Shown here: positions 45,531-55,738 of the stretch, in pieces
Layout of the letters: each line of letters starts with the position of its first letter
Position numbering within the stretch: position 1 is the stretch's first letter
Origin: Adiantum capillus-veneris
Taxonomy: Eukaryota; Streptophyta; Polypodiopsida; Polypodiales; Pteridaceae
Reading direction: 5' to 3'
Length of the DNA stretch: 58,000 nt
Assembly: GCA_014529385.2 (NCBI GenBank)
Contig: CM043965.1
Coordinates: 13,287,912 to 13,345,911, forward strand
Notes under the pieces: model-generated
Database searches by the model: none
The model's input: only the letters and a program-made list of their open reading frames with translations
Told to the model about the DNA's origin: nothing
Program-made: the position numbers and the translations under genes

Positions 45531-45707
45531 AAATCCCTCTTCTAGTTCTTATGTTCAAGTCTTGTGCTTGCAATCGAGCCTTGTCTTGTACTCAAGTCAT
45601 GTAATCCAAGTCTTGTAATATATATTAAGCTTATCATCAAATCCAAGTTCTTGTACATTGTGAGCGCCTCCTCTTGCTCTCTTCTAGTTCTATACGCGCT
45701 CATAACA
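45531..45707 (+). repeat. C2 5' LTR, last 177 bases only
   Basis: It matches 33416-33592 and ends GCGCTCATAACA just before the C2 gag. The upstream LTR part is missing. Confidence 0.85.
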
Positions 45708-45747
45708 GTTTGGCAAGACCACCATCTCTTAATCTTCTCAAGCCATC

Positions 45748-46720
45748 ATGGAGCCGATGATGGAAGGTGTCATCAACGCATTGCAAAACATCCAAGCTCA
45801 GTTACAAGAATTTCGCGAGAGTAACACTCAACTTCAAGCAGGGAAACCCCTAATCTTGGGACCGGCGTTGCAAAATCTAAGCAAAATCTTCAACGTCAAA
45901 TTCAAGAGCTTCAAGAGCCAAGCACACATTAAGCACAAGCTGCAAGATCTAGCTATTCTCAACAACATAAGAAGGAGCCGAAGGGAGCCGAAGGTCAGCT
46001 TGCCTGAAAAATTTGATGGGACTAGATCAAAGTTTAGAGGTTTTCTCCAACAAGTGCGTCTCTTCATTTGAATGCAACGAGAGCGTTATCTAGATGATGC
46101 CTCTCAAGTAGGCCTTATTGGGACCCTCCTCTCAGGTACGGCTCTCTCTTGGTTTGCTCCCTTACTTGAAAAAGAATCTCCTCTTCTTCATGACTTTGAA
46201 GCTTTTGTGCGGGAGTTCTCTGCAACCTTTGGGCATACTGATAGAGCAAGGGTTGCTGAAACCAAACTTAGAAATCTCCGCCAAGGATCAAGACCTGCAT
46301 CCGTCTATGCATCTAAATTTCAACAGCTCACTTGTGATCTGACTTGGCATGAGGAATATTTCATTAGCCAATTTTGGTGGGGATTAAAGGATGACGTAAA
46401 AGATCTTTTATTGACTATGCCAAAGGTTCACACACTAAGAGAGTTCATCTCTCAAGCAATAGAATGTGATAATCGACTATTTGAGAGGAGACAAGAGAGG
46501 CATCGTGGGGCACCGTTGCGACCCCAAACAGAAGTGACACATAATGGCTACACACCTCAACAGGTCCATGAATCAAGCATTGAGCCCATGCAAATTGATT
46601 CAGCATGGTTTCAACCTCTCTCAGCCCAGGAGAAGCAAAGGCGACACATTAATGGCTTATGTGTCTGTATTGTGGAGAGCAGGGGCACATAGTACAATAG
46701 TGTCCAAGGAAGAGAAGGAT
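45748..46720 (+). pseudogene. C2 Gag
   Basis: ATG at 45748 (MEPMMEGVINALQNIQAQLQ). The core reads LPEKFDGTRSKFRGFLQQVR, then a TGA at 46069-46071 where Arg (CGA) is expected. It continues DDASQVGLIGTLLSGTALSW, FGHTDRARVAETKLRNLRQG and LTCDLTWHEEYFISQFWWGL. The zinc knuckle (YCGEQGHIVQ then C) is in another frame and has a TAG at 46698-46700 where CAG is expected. Capsid and RNA binding. Confidence 0.87.
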
Positions 46721-46728
46721 GAAGGTTC

Positions 46729-47250
46729 ATGGTGCAATGGCCTCAACGTGTTCAAAAAACATGGACGTCCAACCCCAATAGAGACCGACCGGTTGGACAA
46801 AAGACAAGCAAAAAAGGTCTCTTTCTTCCCGCTGATTCCACTTCAAGTTTTATGCTACCAGTCAAGATCCATATGCTGGGTAGGCACATGGATTGTGAAT
46901 CATTACTAGATTCAGGCGCAATGGCCTGCTTCATGGACAACAAATTTGCAAAAGAACAAGGCATAGCACTTGTAGAGAAGTCTAATCCAGCAACTGTAGA
47001 AGTCATTGATGGTCGTCCCCTCGCTTCAGGGGATGTCAGGTATGAAACTCGCCCCATAGAAGTAACATTGTAGGAGCATGTTTCAAGAATAGTGTTCAAT
47101 ATTATACAAAGCCCAAGCAATCCAATTGTTATTGGGCTACCGTGGCTTGACTTACATAATCCTGACATCGATTGGAGGGCTCAGAGAATTGAACCATGAA
47201 AATTCCAAAAGAAGAAGGGAAGGCATAATAGGCCTATATATATTGGAGCC
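46729..47250 (+). pseudogene. C2 aspartic protease
   Basis: The active site LLDSGAMACFMDNKFAKEQG is intact. After a stop at 47071-47073 the same frame gives IVFNIIQSPSNPIVIGLPWL and DIDWRAQRI. It would process the polyprotein but is interrupted. Confidence 0.82.
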
Positions 47251-47259
47251 AAGGTCTTC

Positions 47260-48224
47260 ATGCGTGCAGTCAAAAAGTATCCAACTTTCCTGATATTTGC
47301 CACACCAACCGACAGGTCGACAACAAAAATCATGGAGGCATTGCCACGTCAATATCAAGATTACAATGATGTTTTCGAGAAGAAGAATGCAGACCTCTTA
47401 CCGGAGCATCGACCCTATGATTGTGCTATAGAGCTTCAGGAGGGAACCCAACCCCCTTTTGGCCCAATATACAAGCTATCTCAAGATGAATTGGTAGAAT
47501 TACGGAAAAATATTGATGAGAATCTTGCTAAGGGGTTCATAGGCATTCAAAGTCCCCAGTAGGAGCTCCAATACTCTTTGTAAAAAAGAAGGACGGAACT
47601 CTCCGGTTGTGCGTGGATTATAGGGGCCTAAACAAGATCACCGTCAAGAATCGCTATCCCCTTCCCTTGATCCCAGAGCTTCTTGAGCGCCTTGGCAAGG
47701 TAAGAATATTTACAAAAATAGATCTTCGTGGTGCTTACAACCTAGTCAGAATCAAAGAAGGTGATGAATGGAAGACAGCCTTTCAGACAAGGTATGGCCA
47801 CTTTGAATATACCGTCATGCCATTTGGTCTCACAAATGCCCCAGCTGTTTTTCAACATTTAATGAACGATATCTTTTGGGAGTATTTGGATTATTTTGTG
47901 GTAATATATTTGGATGATATCTTGATATTTTCTAAGGATCAAGAAGAGCATGAGCACCATGTACAATTAGTGCTTGAAAAGCTTCGTGCATCAGGGTTAT
48001 ATGCAAAGTTGGAGAAGTGCACTTTTCATCAATCTAAGGTGGAATTTCTTGGTTATGTAATTTCTGAAAAGGGAATCTCCATGGATCCAAAGAAGGTTCA
48101 AACCATCCTTGATTGGGAGACACCCACCTCGGTAAGAGATGTTCAATGTTTCCTCGGATATGCAAATTTTTATATAGGGATACTCCAAGGTGGTTACAAC
48201 ACTCACAAGGTTGACATGCCATAA
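47260..48224 (+). pseudogene. C2 reverse transcriptase
   Basis: It starts ALPRQYQDYNDVFEKKNADL and FGPIYKLSQDELVELRKNID. A frameshift near 47560 leads to [60 protein letters not shown] and the catalytic YLDDILIFS. The thumb ends at [12 protein letters not shown], after which another break occurs. The catalytic core is otherwise complete. Confidence 0.9.
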
Positions 48225-48983
48225 TAAGTTTGTCTAGGACTCAGAGGCCGCGAAAGCATTTCAGACTGTCAAGTAAGCTTTCACGACCGCACCCATTCTA
48301 ATTCACGCAGATCTTACAAAGCCTTTCATCCTAGAAACAGACGCTTCAGATTTTGCCCTTGGCGCTATACTATCCCAAGTAGGAGAGGATGGTCGAGTAC
48401 ATCCAGTGGCTTTTCATTCCCGCAAGTTCTCAGCTGTAGAAATCAATTATGAAATCCATGACAAAGAGCTCTTAGCAATCATCGACTCCTTCAACACTTG
48501 GCGTCACCTACTTGAAGGAGCTCCTCATAAGATCACTGTCTATACAGATCACAAGAATTTGGAATACTTCATGACATCCCACGTCTTGAATCGTCGCCAA
48601 GCCAGGTGGAGTGGTATCCTATCAAGGTTGATTTTCTTATCTCTTATAGACCTGGCCATCAACAAGCTAAGCCAGATGCCTTATCAAGAAGATCCTACCT
48701 TGCACCTAGAGAAGGCGATGCAGCATTTGATCAACAAGAGTCAATGATTTTGAAACCTGAGCAGCTTAAGCTAAACGTCACCATGAGCCAAGCTCCTAAA
48801 GATTCTGCTTTTTTTTCTAAGGTGAAGACGCAAATTACAAAAGACCCACTTGCTCAGAATATTAGACAACAACTACAAGGACAAGAGGTTAATGAGGACT
48901 TTGAAGAAATTGATGGACTAATTTACTATAAGGGTCCTCTCTATATTCCGCCAAGAACAACACGCTTGGAGGTACTTCAGTAA
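48225..48983 (+). pseudogene. C2 RNase H and connection
   Basis: Broken frames give [20 protein letters not shown], then [40 protein letters not shown] and [18 protein letters not shown] appears in the next frame. The last part (FFSKVKTQITKDPLAQNIRQ, YYKGPLYIPP) leads into integrase. The RNase H acidic positions are kept. Confidence 0.85.
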
Positions 48984-49573
48984 CGGCATGATCTTCCATC
49001 AGCAGGTCATTTTGGGGTTAATAAGACAATTGAGCTTCTCTCCCGTGACTTTTGGTGGCCTCAAATGTGGAAGCTTGTCAAGGAGTATGTAGGCACTTGT
49101 CACACTTGCAATAGATCAAAGGCCCCTCATCATCGTCCTCATGGGTTACTCCATCCCTTGCCCATTCCAACCAAACCATGGTCATCCATCTCCATGATTT
49201 CATTGTAGAGCTACCCTTGTCACAAGGATTTGACTCCATTTTAGTAGTCGTGGATCGGTTTACAAGAATGGCACACTTCATTCCAACCACTAAAATCATC
49301 ACCAGCGAAGGTACGGCCAAACTCTTTCTACAGCATATCTATCGTTATCACGGATTACCGGATGACATAGTTTCTGATCGAGGCCCACAATTCATCTCTA
49401 GCTTTTGGAAAAGCTTATTCAAGCTACTCGGAGTACAAATCAACCTCTCCTTAGCCAATCACCCACAAAGTGATGAACAAACAGAGAGAGTAAATCAAGT
49501 TTTTGAACAGTATCTCCGCTGTACTATCAATTATCACCAGGATAATTGGGTCGAGCTCCATTGCGAGTTTGCT
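48984..49573 (+). pseudogene. C2 integrase, 3' end missing
   Basis: The HHCC module (HFGVNKTIELLSRDFWWPQM, YVGTCHTCN) is followed by the core: HDFIVELPLSQGFDSILVVV (Asp), YHGLPDDIVSDRGPQFISSF (Asp), NHPQSDEQTERVNQVFEQYL (Glu). It breaks off after NWVELHCEFA at 49573. The sequence then changes to E. Confidence 0.88.
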
Positions 49574-51015
49574 CACAAGTGGGAGGATACAATGTATGCC
49601 CTTATGTGGTTTGATGCTCAGGGAGACTCATATGATTGCAGTTTGAGCTCAGCAATGTATGCCTCGAGCATGTTTTTTGGCAGTCACTCACAGGTACAAC
49701 AAGTATTTGTGTACTAGATTTGTAGCAAGTGTTTGCAATGATGCATGCAAAGTGTGGAGATTGGTGCATGCATTTGGAGTGCGGTTTGATGCACTTTGGT
49801 TGCTCATGGTTTTGAGCATGCAGTCGCTTTGGTTACCGATTTTGTAGCCGTTTTGATAACAAAACTCTTGTGATATTTTTCCAGCAGTTTTATGTGTATC
49901 GTTGGTGTGATCGAGATCAATTGCTTGAAGCACTCAGGATTTGCGTGCAGTGTTTTCCCTTTTGAATGGTGCATCGCGAGTGTGTTTTGCTCTACATTTT
50001 TTGCCTTGATCTGTGAGTGCTCAACCATTTGGAACTTATAGTTTTGAATTCCAACTATAGGTTGAGTCTAATACTCCCACAGGTGTTGCCATTTGCAGTT
50101 GAGGACATCTTGTGCAGTGTTTTGGCTTGCATACCGGTTGCGACACAACAGGTGTCTTGAGTTTTTGCTTTGTGTATGATTTTGTGGGATAGTGGCTAGA
50201 GTTTACTTGCCATAGTTTGTGATTGAGCTTAGATCTCACATTGACAAGTTTACATGCAGGTTTGAGGGTCATTTGTGAGCTGAATTTTCTAGCCATTGTT
50301 CCCTCTTTGCAGGTCCTATGTATGGCTCAATTGTAAGCTAATTTGTGGTATAGTTGTGACCTGTTTCTTCAGCTATTTGAGAGCTGAACTTGGGGCTGAT
50401 TTGCAGCCATATTTCTCAGCCATACACGAGCTTGTGTTACTTTACAATTATAGTTCTTGTTACTCTTGATAGTGGTTGAGTTTTGACTCCCACTTTTACG
50501 CAGGTTGTATATGCTATGGTTTTCTAGCGCATTGTTCATTCATTGACACATTTTGGCAGTAGTTTTTCACTCACATATGTATGGCACCATTGAGTGATAC
50601 TCCATCTAGAGTGGTTTGGCTCTGTGTATGACTTTGTAAGGTGATTCTGAACGACTACATTCCCGGATTGGCCATCTGGGCATTTGTTGTTGTCTCTATT
50701 GTGATTTACTATTGAGTTTTTTGCTCCAGTTTCAAAGGAGACTCTGCCAAAATTTTGCCAAATATGTATGCCTATTGTAGAGGCTAGTGAGCTTCACCGT
50801 TTGCTCACCTTCTTTGCTTGAGACAGTGGTTTGCTCTCGGGTGGGAGAGTTGTGATCTCGAGCATTGTTTGCCATAGTTTTGGCATGGATATGGAGACAC
50901 TTCAGGTTAAGGTGCTTCTCGCTCACGATTGCGACGACTGACATGTTGGCACTACGGCCACGATGGGCATATTAGGCACCGTTGCTTTAGGCGTAGGAGG
51001 TAGTGAAAGAGACAA
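49574..51015 (+). other. E leader-like non-coding stretch
   Basis: No coding region. At its left end CAAGTGGGAGG (from 49576) matches the Cp1 polypurine tract. Leader-type segments occur near 50478, 50713-50749 and elsewhere. Confidence 0.55.
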
Positions 51016-51489
51016 ATGCATGGTGCTACTATGAGGACAGATGCTAGAGAATATGCATGTGATGGGCATGTCACTTTTGAGTCTAGCTTGCCTTCTAACT
51101 ACTTTGTGTCTTGGGATAGCACATTGTCTACGCGTTTTCTAATAGACGAGCATGTAGTTTTTCACATGATGCCACGTCATGCTTTGTTTTTCTCTTTCTC
51201 TAGTGGGAGACTTGGTTGTGTGCAGTTTGTTGATGGTTCATCATATGATATAGATGGTGCTGGAGATGTATGCATGTCTTTACCTAGCGATGCATTGCTT
51301 ACGCTACGACATGTATGTTATGTACTAGGACTCGGCCAGAGTCTCATTTCAGTGCATCAGTTGCAGCATAGTGGACATTGTGTACTGCTTGGAGAGCGGT
51401 CATTTCAGATGCATAGGGGATCATTGGTGATAGCCAGAGTTGCTAGGAGTGGTCTGGTATGCATATTTCTGACATACGAGGCGATGTAG
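51016..51489 (+). pseudogene. E copia protease-like segment
   Basis: 157 residues. RFLIDEHVVFHMMPRHALFF lines up with the copia protease active site, but the Asp-Ser-Gly has become Asp-Glu-His, so it cannot be an active retropepsin. It continues FVDGSSYDIDGAGDVCMSLP, LTLRHVCYVLGLGQSLISVH and FQMHRGSLVIARVARSGL, all matching the order of copia protease and pre-integrase. Integrase does not follow. Confidence 0.7.
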
Positions 51490-51720
51490 TCTCCGTGTAT
51501 TTGCAGCCATGTTTGGAGCGAAAGACGAGGCGTATTTTTTGGATTTGCTACATGGAGAGCAGGTTGTGCATTTGTCTTGTGGTGACGTTCACGCAGACAG
51601 TGGTATCTCTGGGGATGCACAACTTGATCAGTCATCAGTTGAGGTGACATCAATTGAGCGAGAGACCGATGCATTGAGGGTGACAATGTCTTTCAGATAG
51701 TTGTGTGCGATTGCATTGGT

Positions 51721-52119
51721 GTTGATATTTTGGTTTTGCAGTCATTCTCAACAGATATGCCTTTGCCAGACGATGCTGATAAGTTGATGCATAGTTAGGT
51801 GGTTCCTGATGAGGATGCATATGGCATTGAGGTTGCTGACAGGGATAGGTTGGCACACATAGTGCATGTTTCATTGGCTTTTGGGTCTCTCATGTCTAAC
51901 CTTTTGGTCTTGAGACCTAATCTTGCTTATTTGGTTGGTGCATTTGTAGTGGGAGTTGTCAGTTGTGTGATGTCCGACACTTGCATTGTGCATTATGGAG
52001 CCATGCAGGTCGTCACTCGATACTTGCATCAGGAGTGTCATCATGGCTCTAGCTCTAGGTGGTATGCATGTTGCATTTCCACTAGAGCGGCTACAGATGC
52101 ACTCACGTGTTTGGAGTGA
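51721..52119 (+). pseudogene. E copia RT-thumb-like segment
   Basis: After a TAG near 51797 the frame reads DAYGIEVADRDRLAHIVHVS, LAFGSLMSNLLVLRPNLAYL, VGAFVVGVVSCVMSD and GAMQVVTRYLHQE. This lines up with the copia block GSLMYAMV..RPDIAHAVGVVSR..YL of Cp1 at low identity. It ends at 52119. The catalytic YVDD block is absent. Confidence 0.6.
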
Positions 52120-52223
52120 GCCAGTGGACATAGGTTGAGAGCCGTCTTCTCTCACCTCTTGTATATACTAGTTGTAGGCTAGTCTTCTTGCCACTTATCG
52201 GCACACAGCCTTTAGTGGAAGAA

Positions 52224-52440
52224 TGCTAGGTAAAGGCGGTGTGCCGCACCGTGCTTTTCCCATGTCCGCCGGGCAATGTCGAGCCACCCACATTTATCTC
52301 CTCATCCTTTATACATACAAAGAATAAGGAGCTCTCACTCATTCTCACACTTTGCTCATACAATGAGATTTAGGAGCTCCACCCCACATCCCTGTGTCGT
52401 GCTGTCTCTCCCTCCCTTCTCTCTCCATCTTCACTGCACA
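52224..52440 (+). repeat. E LTR-like end
   Basis: TAGTGGAAGAA resembles a polypurine tract just before TGCTAGGTAAAGGCGG. The 0.2-kb segment ends near TTCACTGCACA, followed by unrelated gag sequence. Its length and pyrimidine-rich 3' half resemble the Cp1 LTR, but the sequences differ. No partner copy is in the window. Confidence 0.5.
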
Positions 52441-52459
52441 CATGCGCGCCTTTGATCCA

Positions 52460-52872
52460 TTCCTTCACAGAAGATGAAGAAACATGGCTACAAGATTATG
52501 GGTTATTTCTGCTTGAGAGCAATTTGTTGAGAGAAGAAGGTGTGGTTTAAGTTTTTTTGCTCTTGGTTCCTGGCAAAGCAAAGAAGTGGTACGATGGATT
52601 ATGCAATGAAGAGAAGATGAATTGGATGGCCTTGGAAGGGGCCTTTTGATGCAAATATGTGATGGATATGCAGCTGGATGAAGGGAAGCAAAAACTGGAA
52701 GGTTTGAAGCAAAGCTTGGATGCCGATTTTTGAGAGAGTGGGAGTTTGAGGCTTTTTGGGGACATCTTATCAAGGTAGTTGTTGCAGAAAATGTTGGGTT
52801 TTTGAAGTTAAGCAAGTTTATAGATTGCCTACATGAGGATATTTGTGACAAAGTTGAAGTGGATGAACCTAT
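52460..52872 (+). pseudogene. G2 Gag, upstream part
   Basis: Broken frames give LLVPGKAKKWYDGLCNEEK, WMALEGAF, YVMDMQLDEGKQKLEGLKQS, EWEFEAFWGHLIKVVV, NVGFLKLSKFIDCLHEDICD and KVEVDEP. The order matches G1 Gag (GKAKVWYEAL, DAKLKALKQDV, LDKFMACLHPKVREKVDFE). It is interrupted at 52872 by F and resumes at 57561. Confidence 0.75.
52870..52872. repeat. Target duplication of F, left (TAT)
   Basis: TAT is repeated at 57561-57563. Removing F and one TAT brings the two gag halves into one frame. Confidence 0.7.
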
Positions 52873-53147
52873 TGCTACAAACGGGAACGTGGAAGGCCTG
52901 CAAAATACATAACACGTTGCAAACATAAAACCGACAAATCCGCATACCTAACGAGTCTCGTAGCATAGAATCAAAGCCATAAGCAAAGAGAGAGAGAAAG
53001 ACCAAGAGTGAGATAGTACACGTGCAGGCGCACCTCCTAGATCGGAGTGCTACGTCGACGCGGCGAGAGAGAGAAGAGAGGAGAGGAGAAGAATAACACA
53101 GAAACTGGGTGCAATCTCCCCCCGTGCAAGAGTGACCATTTCCGTCT

Positions 53148-53350
53148 TGCACGTATTTCATTTATAGATTTCTTGAATGGTCAAAGTGATTACAAACTGG
53201 CCGGTCGGTCATAGATTGCCAAAGCTCATAAAGAGCACTTGAATAATAAAATGTACAATATATATATATTTCCATTCACATAGGCCTAGCTCGGTTTAAT
53301 CTTTTCCACCTGTCAACTGCAATAAATAATAACATATCAATTCCATAACA
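53148..53350. repeat. F end segment, left copy
   Basis: It runs from CTTGCACGTATTTCATTTAT to TCAATTCCATAACA, including AAACTGGCCGGTCGG. It matches 57357-57560 in the same orientation, with some indels in the middle. Confidence 0.85.
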
Positions 53351-55738
53351 TACCTCTCCGTTGGAAAGCAAATGTCCTCAATTGCAAAGATTAAAAAAAA
53401 AAACGATACTTGTCAAGAACAGTGATTAGAAATATGTGTCAAAAACTAACATATAGTAAAAAAAATGAAAATAAACAACATTGCTTATGCTTGTCGTCAT
53501 CCATATACTACCTATTCTGGTGTCCCATACCACTAGAATAAGCAGTATATATCATACCCTGATAAATCAGGATATCATTAGTCACACTCATCATTCAACA
53601 ATCAAGTTTCATCAATCTCAATGTCCATTCCACAAATACTGTCGCGACAAAAAAGCATCATATACCCATTTCAAATCCAATTCCATATCCAAATCCAAAT
53701 ATTCTTCATTTTGTATACCCAGGTAACAAAATCATACCAATTACAGTGGTGGTCAGCCATTGCAACATGATTTTGTGATTGGTGTTGCCTAAATCGGCGA
53801 ATCTACACCTGACGTGCTACCTAAATCGGTGAATCGGCACTTGTGCTGCCTAAATCGGCGGATCTGCACTTAATATTGTGGAAACAGTAAATATCTTATT
53901 CATCAGCGTGCTGCCTAAATCGGCGGATCTGCAGTAATGCTGCCTAAATCGGCGATTCTGCATTTGATATTGTTTAAAAAATCATAAATCTGCAATTTAT
54001 CAACGTGCTGCCTAAATCAGGGGATCTGTACCAAGATGAGTATCTACACATTGCCTAAACCAGCGAATCTGTGTGTCCATGACCAATGGACTAGGCTAGG
54101 CATAGAAATAAAACATTTATCACATGTGTGAGACCAATTTGGAGCATGTTTGAGTAGGAGGATACTTACAAACTGTCGTTCACTGTCCTAGAGCACCGTA
54201 GCTCACATGAGTAGCTGTATAGATTAATGACAAATGATCATAATGAAAAAGCCTTTAAATTAATTAGAAACCAAAGCCAAAGCAGTGTGTGCATGCATAG
54301 AGAGCTATAATTGAAAGAATGACCATTCGGATTAGGGGGTCATGCAAAAATAGAATGCTCGTACAAGCTGGAGAGGGTTGTAACTGTGTTGTTCTCTTTT
54401 GGAATGGGAGCAGTAGACACATCTAGAGTTGTAGACAAGAAATTAGCATACTTAACAAATGAAGTATTGAGTAAGAGATTAGGTTAGATAGTAGATCGGT
54501 ACACAAAGAATGCCAGTTGAGAATCTCTTAGAATAGTGTTAGTGGAATATGACCTGAATGTGATAAGTAATACTGTAAAAATAAAAGAAGGGGATTTATG
54601 GTGTGATAAGTGAGCTTCATGACAACGTAAAATTACGTACCTGGAGGCAGTTTGAAGAAGTGACTAGTATCCAAATCGTCAAACGCTAAACAAGTTCTTG
54701 AAAATAAAGGGCAATAGTAAAATACATCATTTGAGTAATGTCATGCAAGATAGAACCAACCAAAGTACAGATGCCATGAAGTTCAAGTCGTACAGATGGG
54801 TGTCATATATCGGTGAGGTGGGCTGTATATGTGAGTAAGTTTTTAAACCATTGATTGTTGTCGCAAGAAAATTAGAAGCTAGTAAAATTGCACCAGTGTT
54901 ATTGAAACTAGCTAAAATAGCAAAACATCGGCTAGATTCCATGCTTTTCTTTAAGTAAATCGACAAAGTTTTACAAATTTTAATGTGAATACCTGAAAAT
55001 CTTTGAATTTTGACCTTAAAAAATCGGAAAGAGCTTTAGGTGTGCCCTTATTGTCTTCATTTAGGAAAATCGTTTTTGGCAAGCCCTAACTCGATCGACA
55101 AACATTGCTATGATTACTTTGATCCAAAGTTTGATTTCCATCGTTGCTCTTTCAAAGAGAATCTCGTGAAAAATGTTGTAGGAACTACTTTCGATGGTCA
55201 TCTTTGAACGGATACAACAAACACTGAAATACCAAGAGACATAGGAGCACTTACCTCCACCTTAAAGATAGACACACAAATCTCAAAGCCAATTTAAAAA
55301 AAAAACAATATAGACACACACTGGCAAGGTTGAAATTGCAACCCTTCCCACTTGCGGGAAAGTGTGTCTTAGCTTACAATCATGCTGCTTGAAAAGTCAA
55401 GAATGCCCCTTAGGAGCAGGAGGAAAAGGAATCATTCCGCTTGAAATTTGAGAGGAATAGTGTAAAAAGAAGAAAAAATGAAAATCATTCGTCTAGACTT
55501 TCCTCTTTCTGTGTATGGTTAGGAAAATGATTTGTATCGAACACTGTTTCCCACTGCAAGCATGGCACCAAACCTGAAGTGATTGCAAGGAGGGGGGGTG
55601 ATATAAGGTGTGGCTTCATGCTAAGGGACGATGGGGGTTGAGAAAAGCTAAGAAAGGTAAGTAAATAAATCGATCTATTATGGATGTCGTTAAGACTATT
55701 AACTGCAATAGATAATAGAATATCAATTCTATAACATA
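53351..55738. repeat. F internal unit 1
   Basis: It begins TACCTCTCCGTTGGAAAGCA and ends with a copy of the TATCAATTCTATAACA motif. It aligns with unit 2 through most of its first 1.5 kb but is about 0.7 kb longer; the extra part is mainly at about 54980-55680. It holds hairpins at 53513-53540 and 53554-53575 and seven copies of the TGCCTAAATCGGCG motif. Confidence 0.8.
53785..54075. repeat. TGCCTAAATCGGCG motif cluster, unit 1
   Basis: About seven copies of a roughly 24-nt motif close to TGCCTAAATCGGCGGATCTG, spaced irregularly (20-65 bases), with substitutions at a few positions. Confidence 0.85.

Larger units (their letters stand above)
45531..49573 (+). mobile_element. C2: truncated chromovirus, gag to integrase
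   Basis: LTR tail, gag, protease, RT, RNase H and integrase follow in Ty3 order on the plus strand, with several stops and frameshifts. It shares the LTR end with C, so both are probably the same family. It ends inside integrase at 49573, where E-type sequence begins; the chromodomain and 3' LTR are absent. Confidence 0.87.
49574..52440 (+). mobile_element. E: gutted copia derivative
   Basis: A long non-coding leader, a copia protease-like segment, a copia RT-thumb-like segment, a polypurine-like tract and an LTR-like end lie in copia order on the plus strand, with integrase and the RT catalytic region missing. The leader has the same GAGTTTTGACTCC / GGAGACTCTGCC segments as Cp1. No 5' LTR is visible at the left edge. 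It looks like a non-autonomous or heavily deleted relative of Cp1. Confidence 0.6.

Noticed and set aside
51016-52119. E open frames as a novel host gene
   Set aside because: Motif order matches copia protease and RT thumb, and an LTR-like end follows, so a retrotransposon origin explains them.
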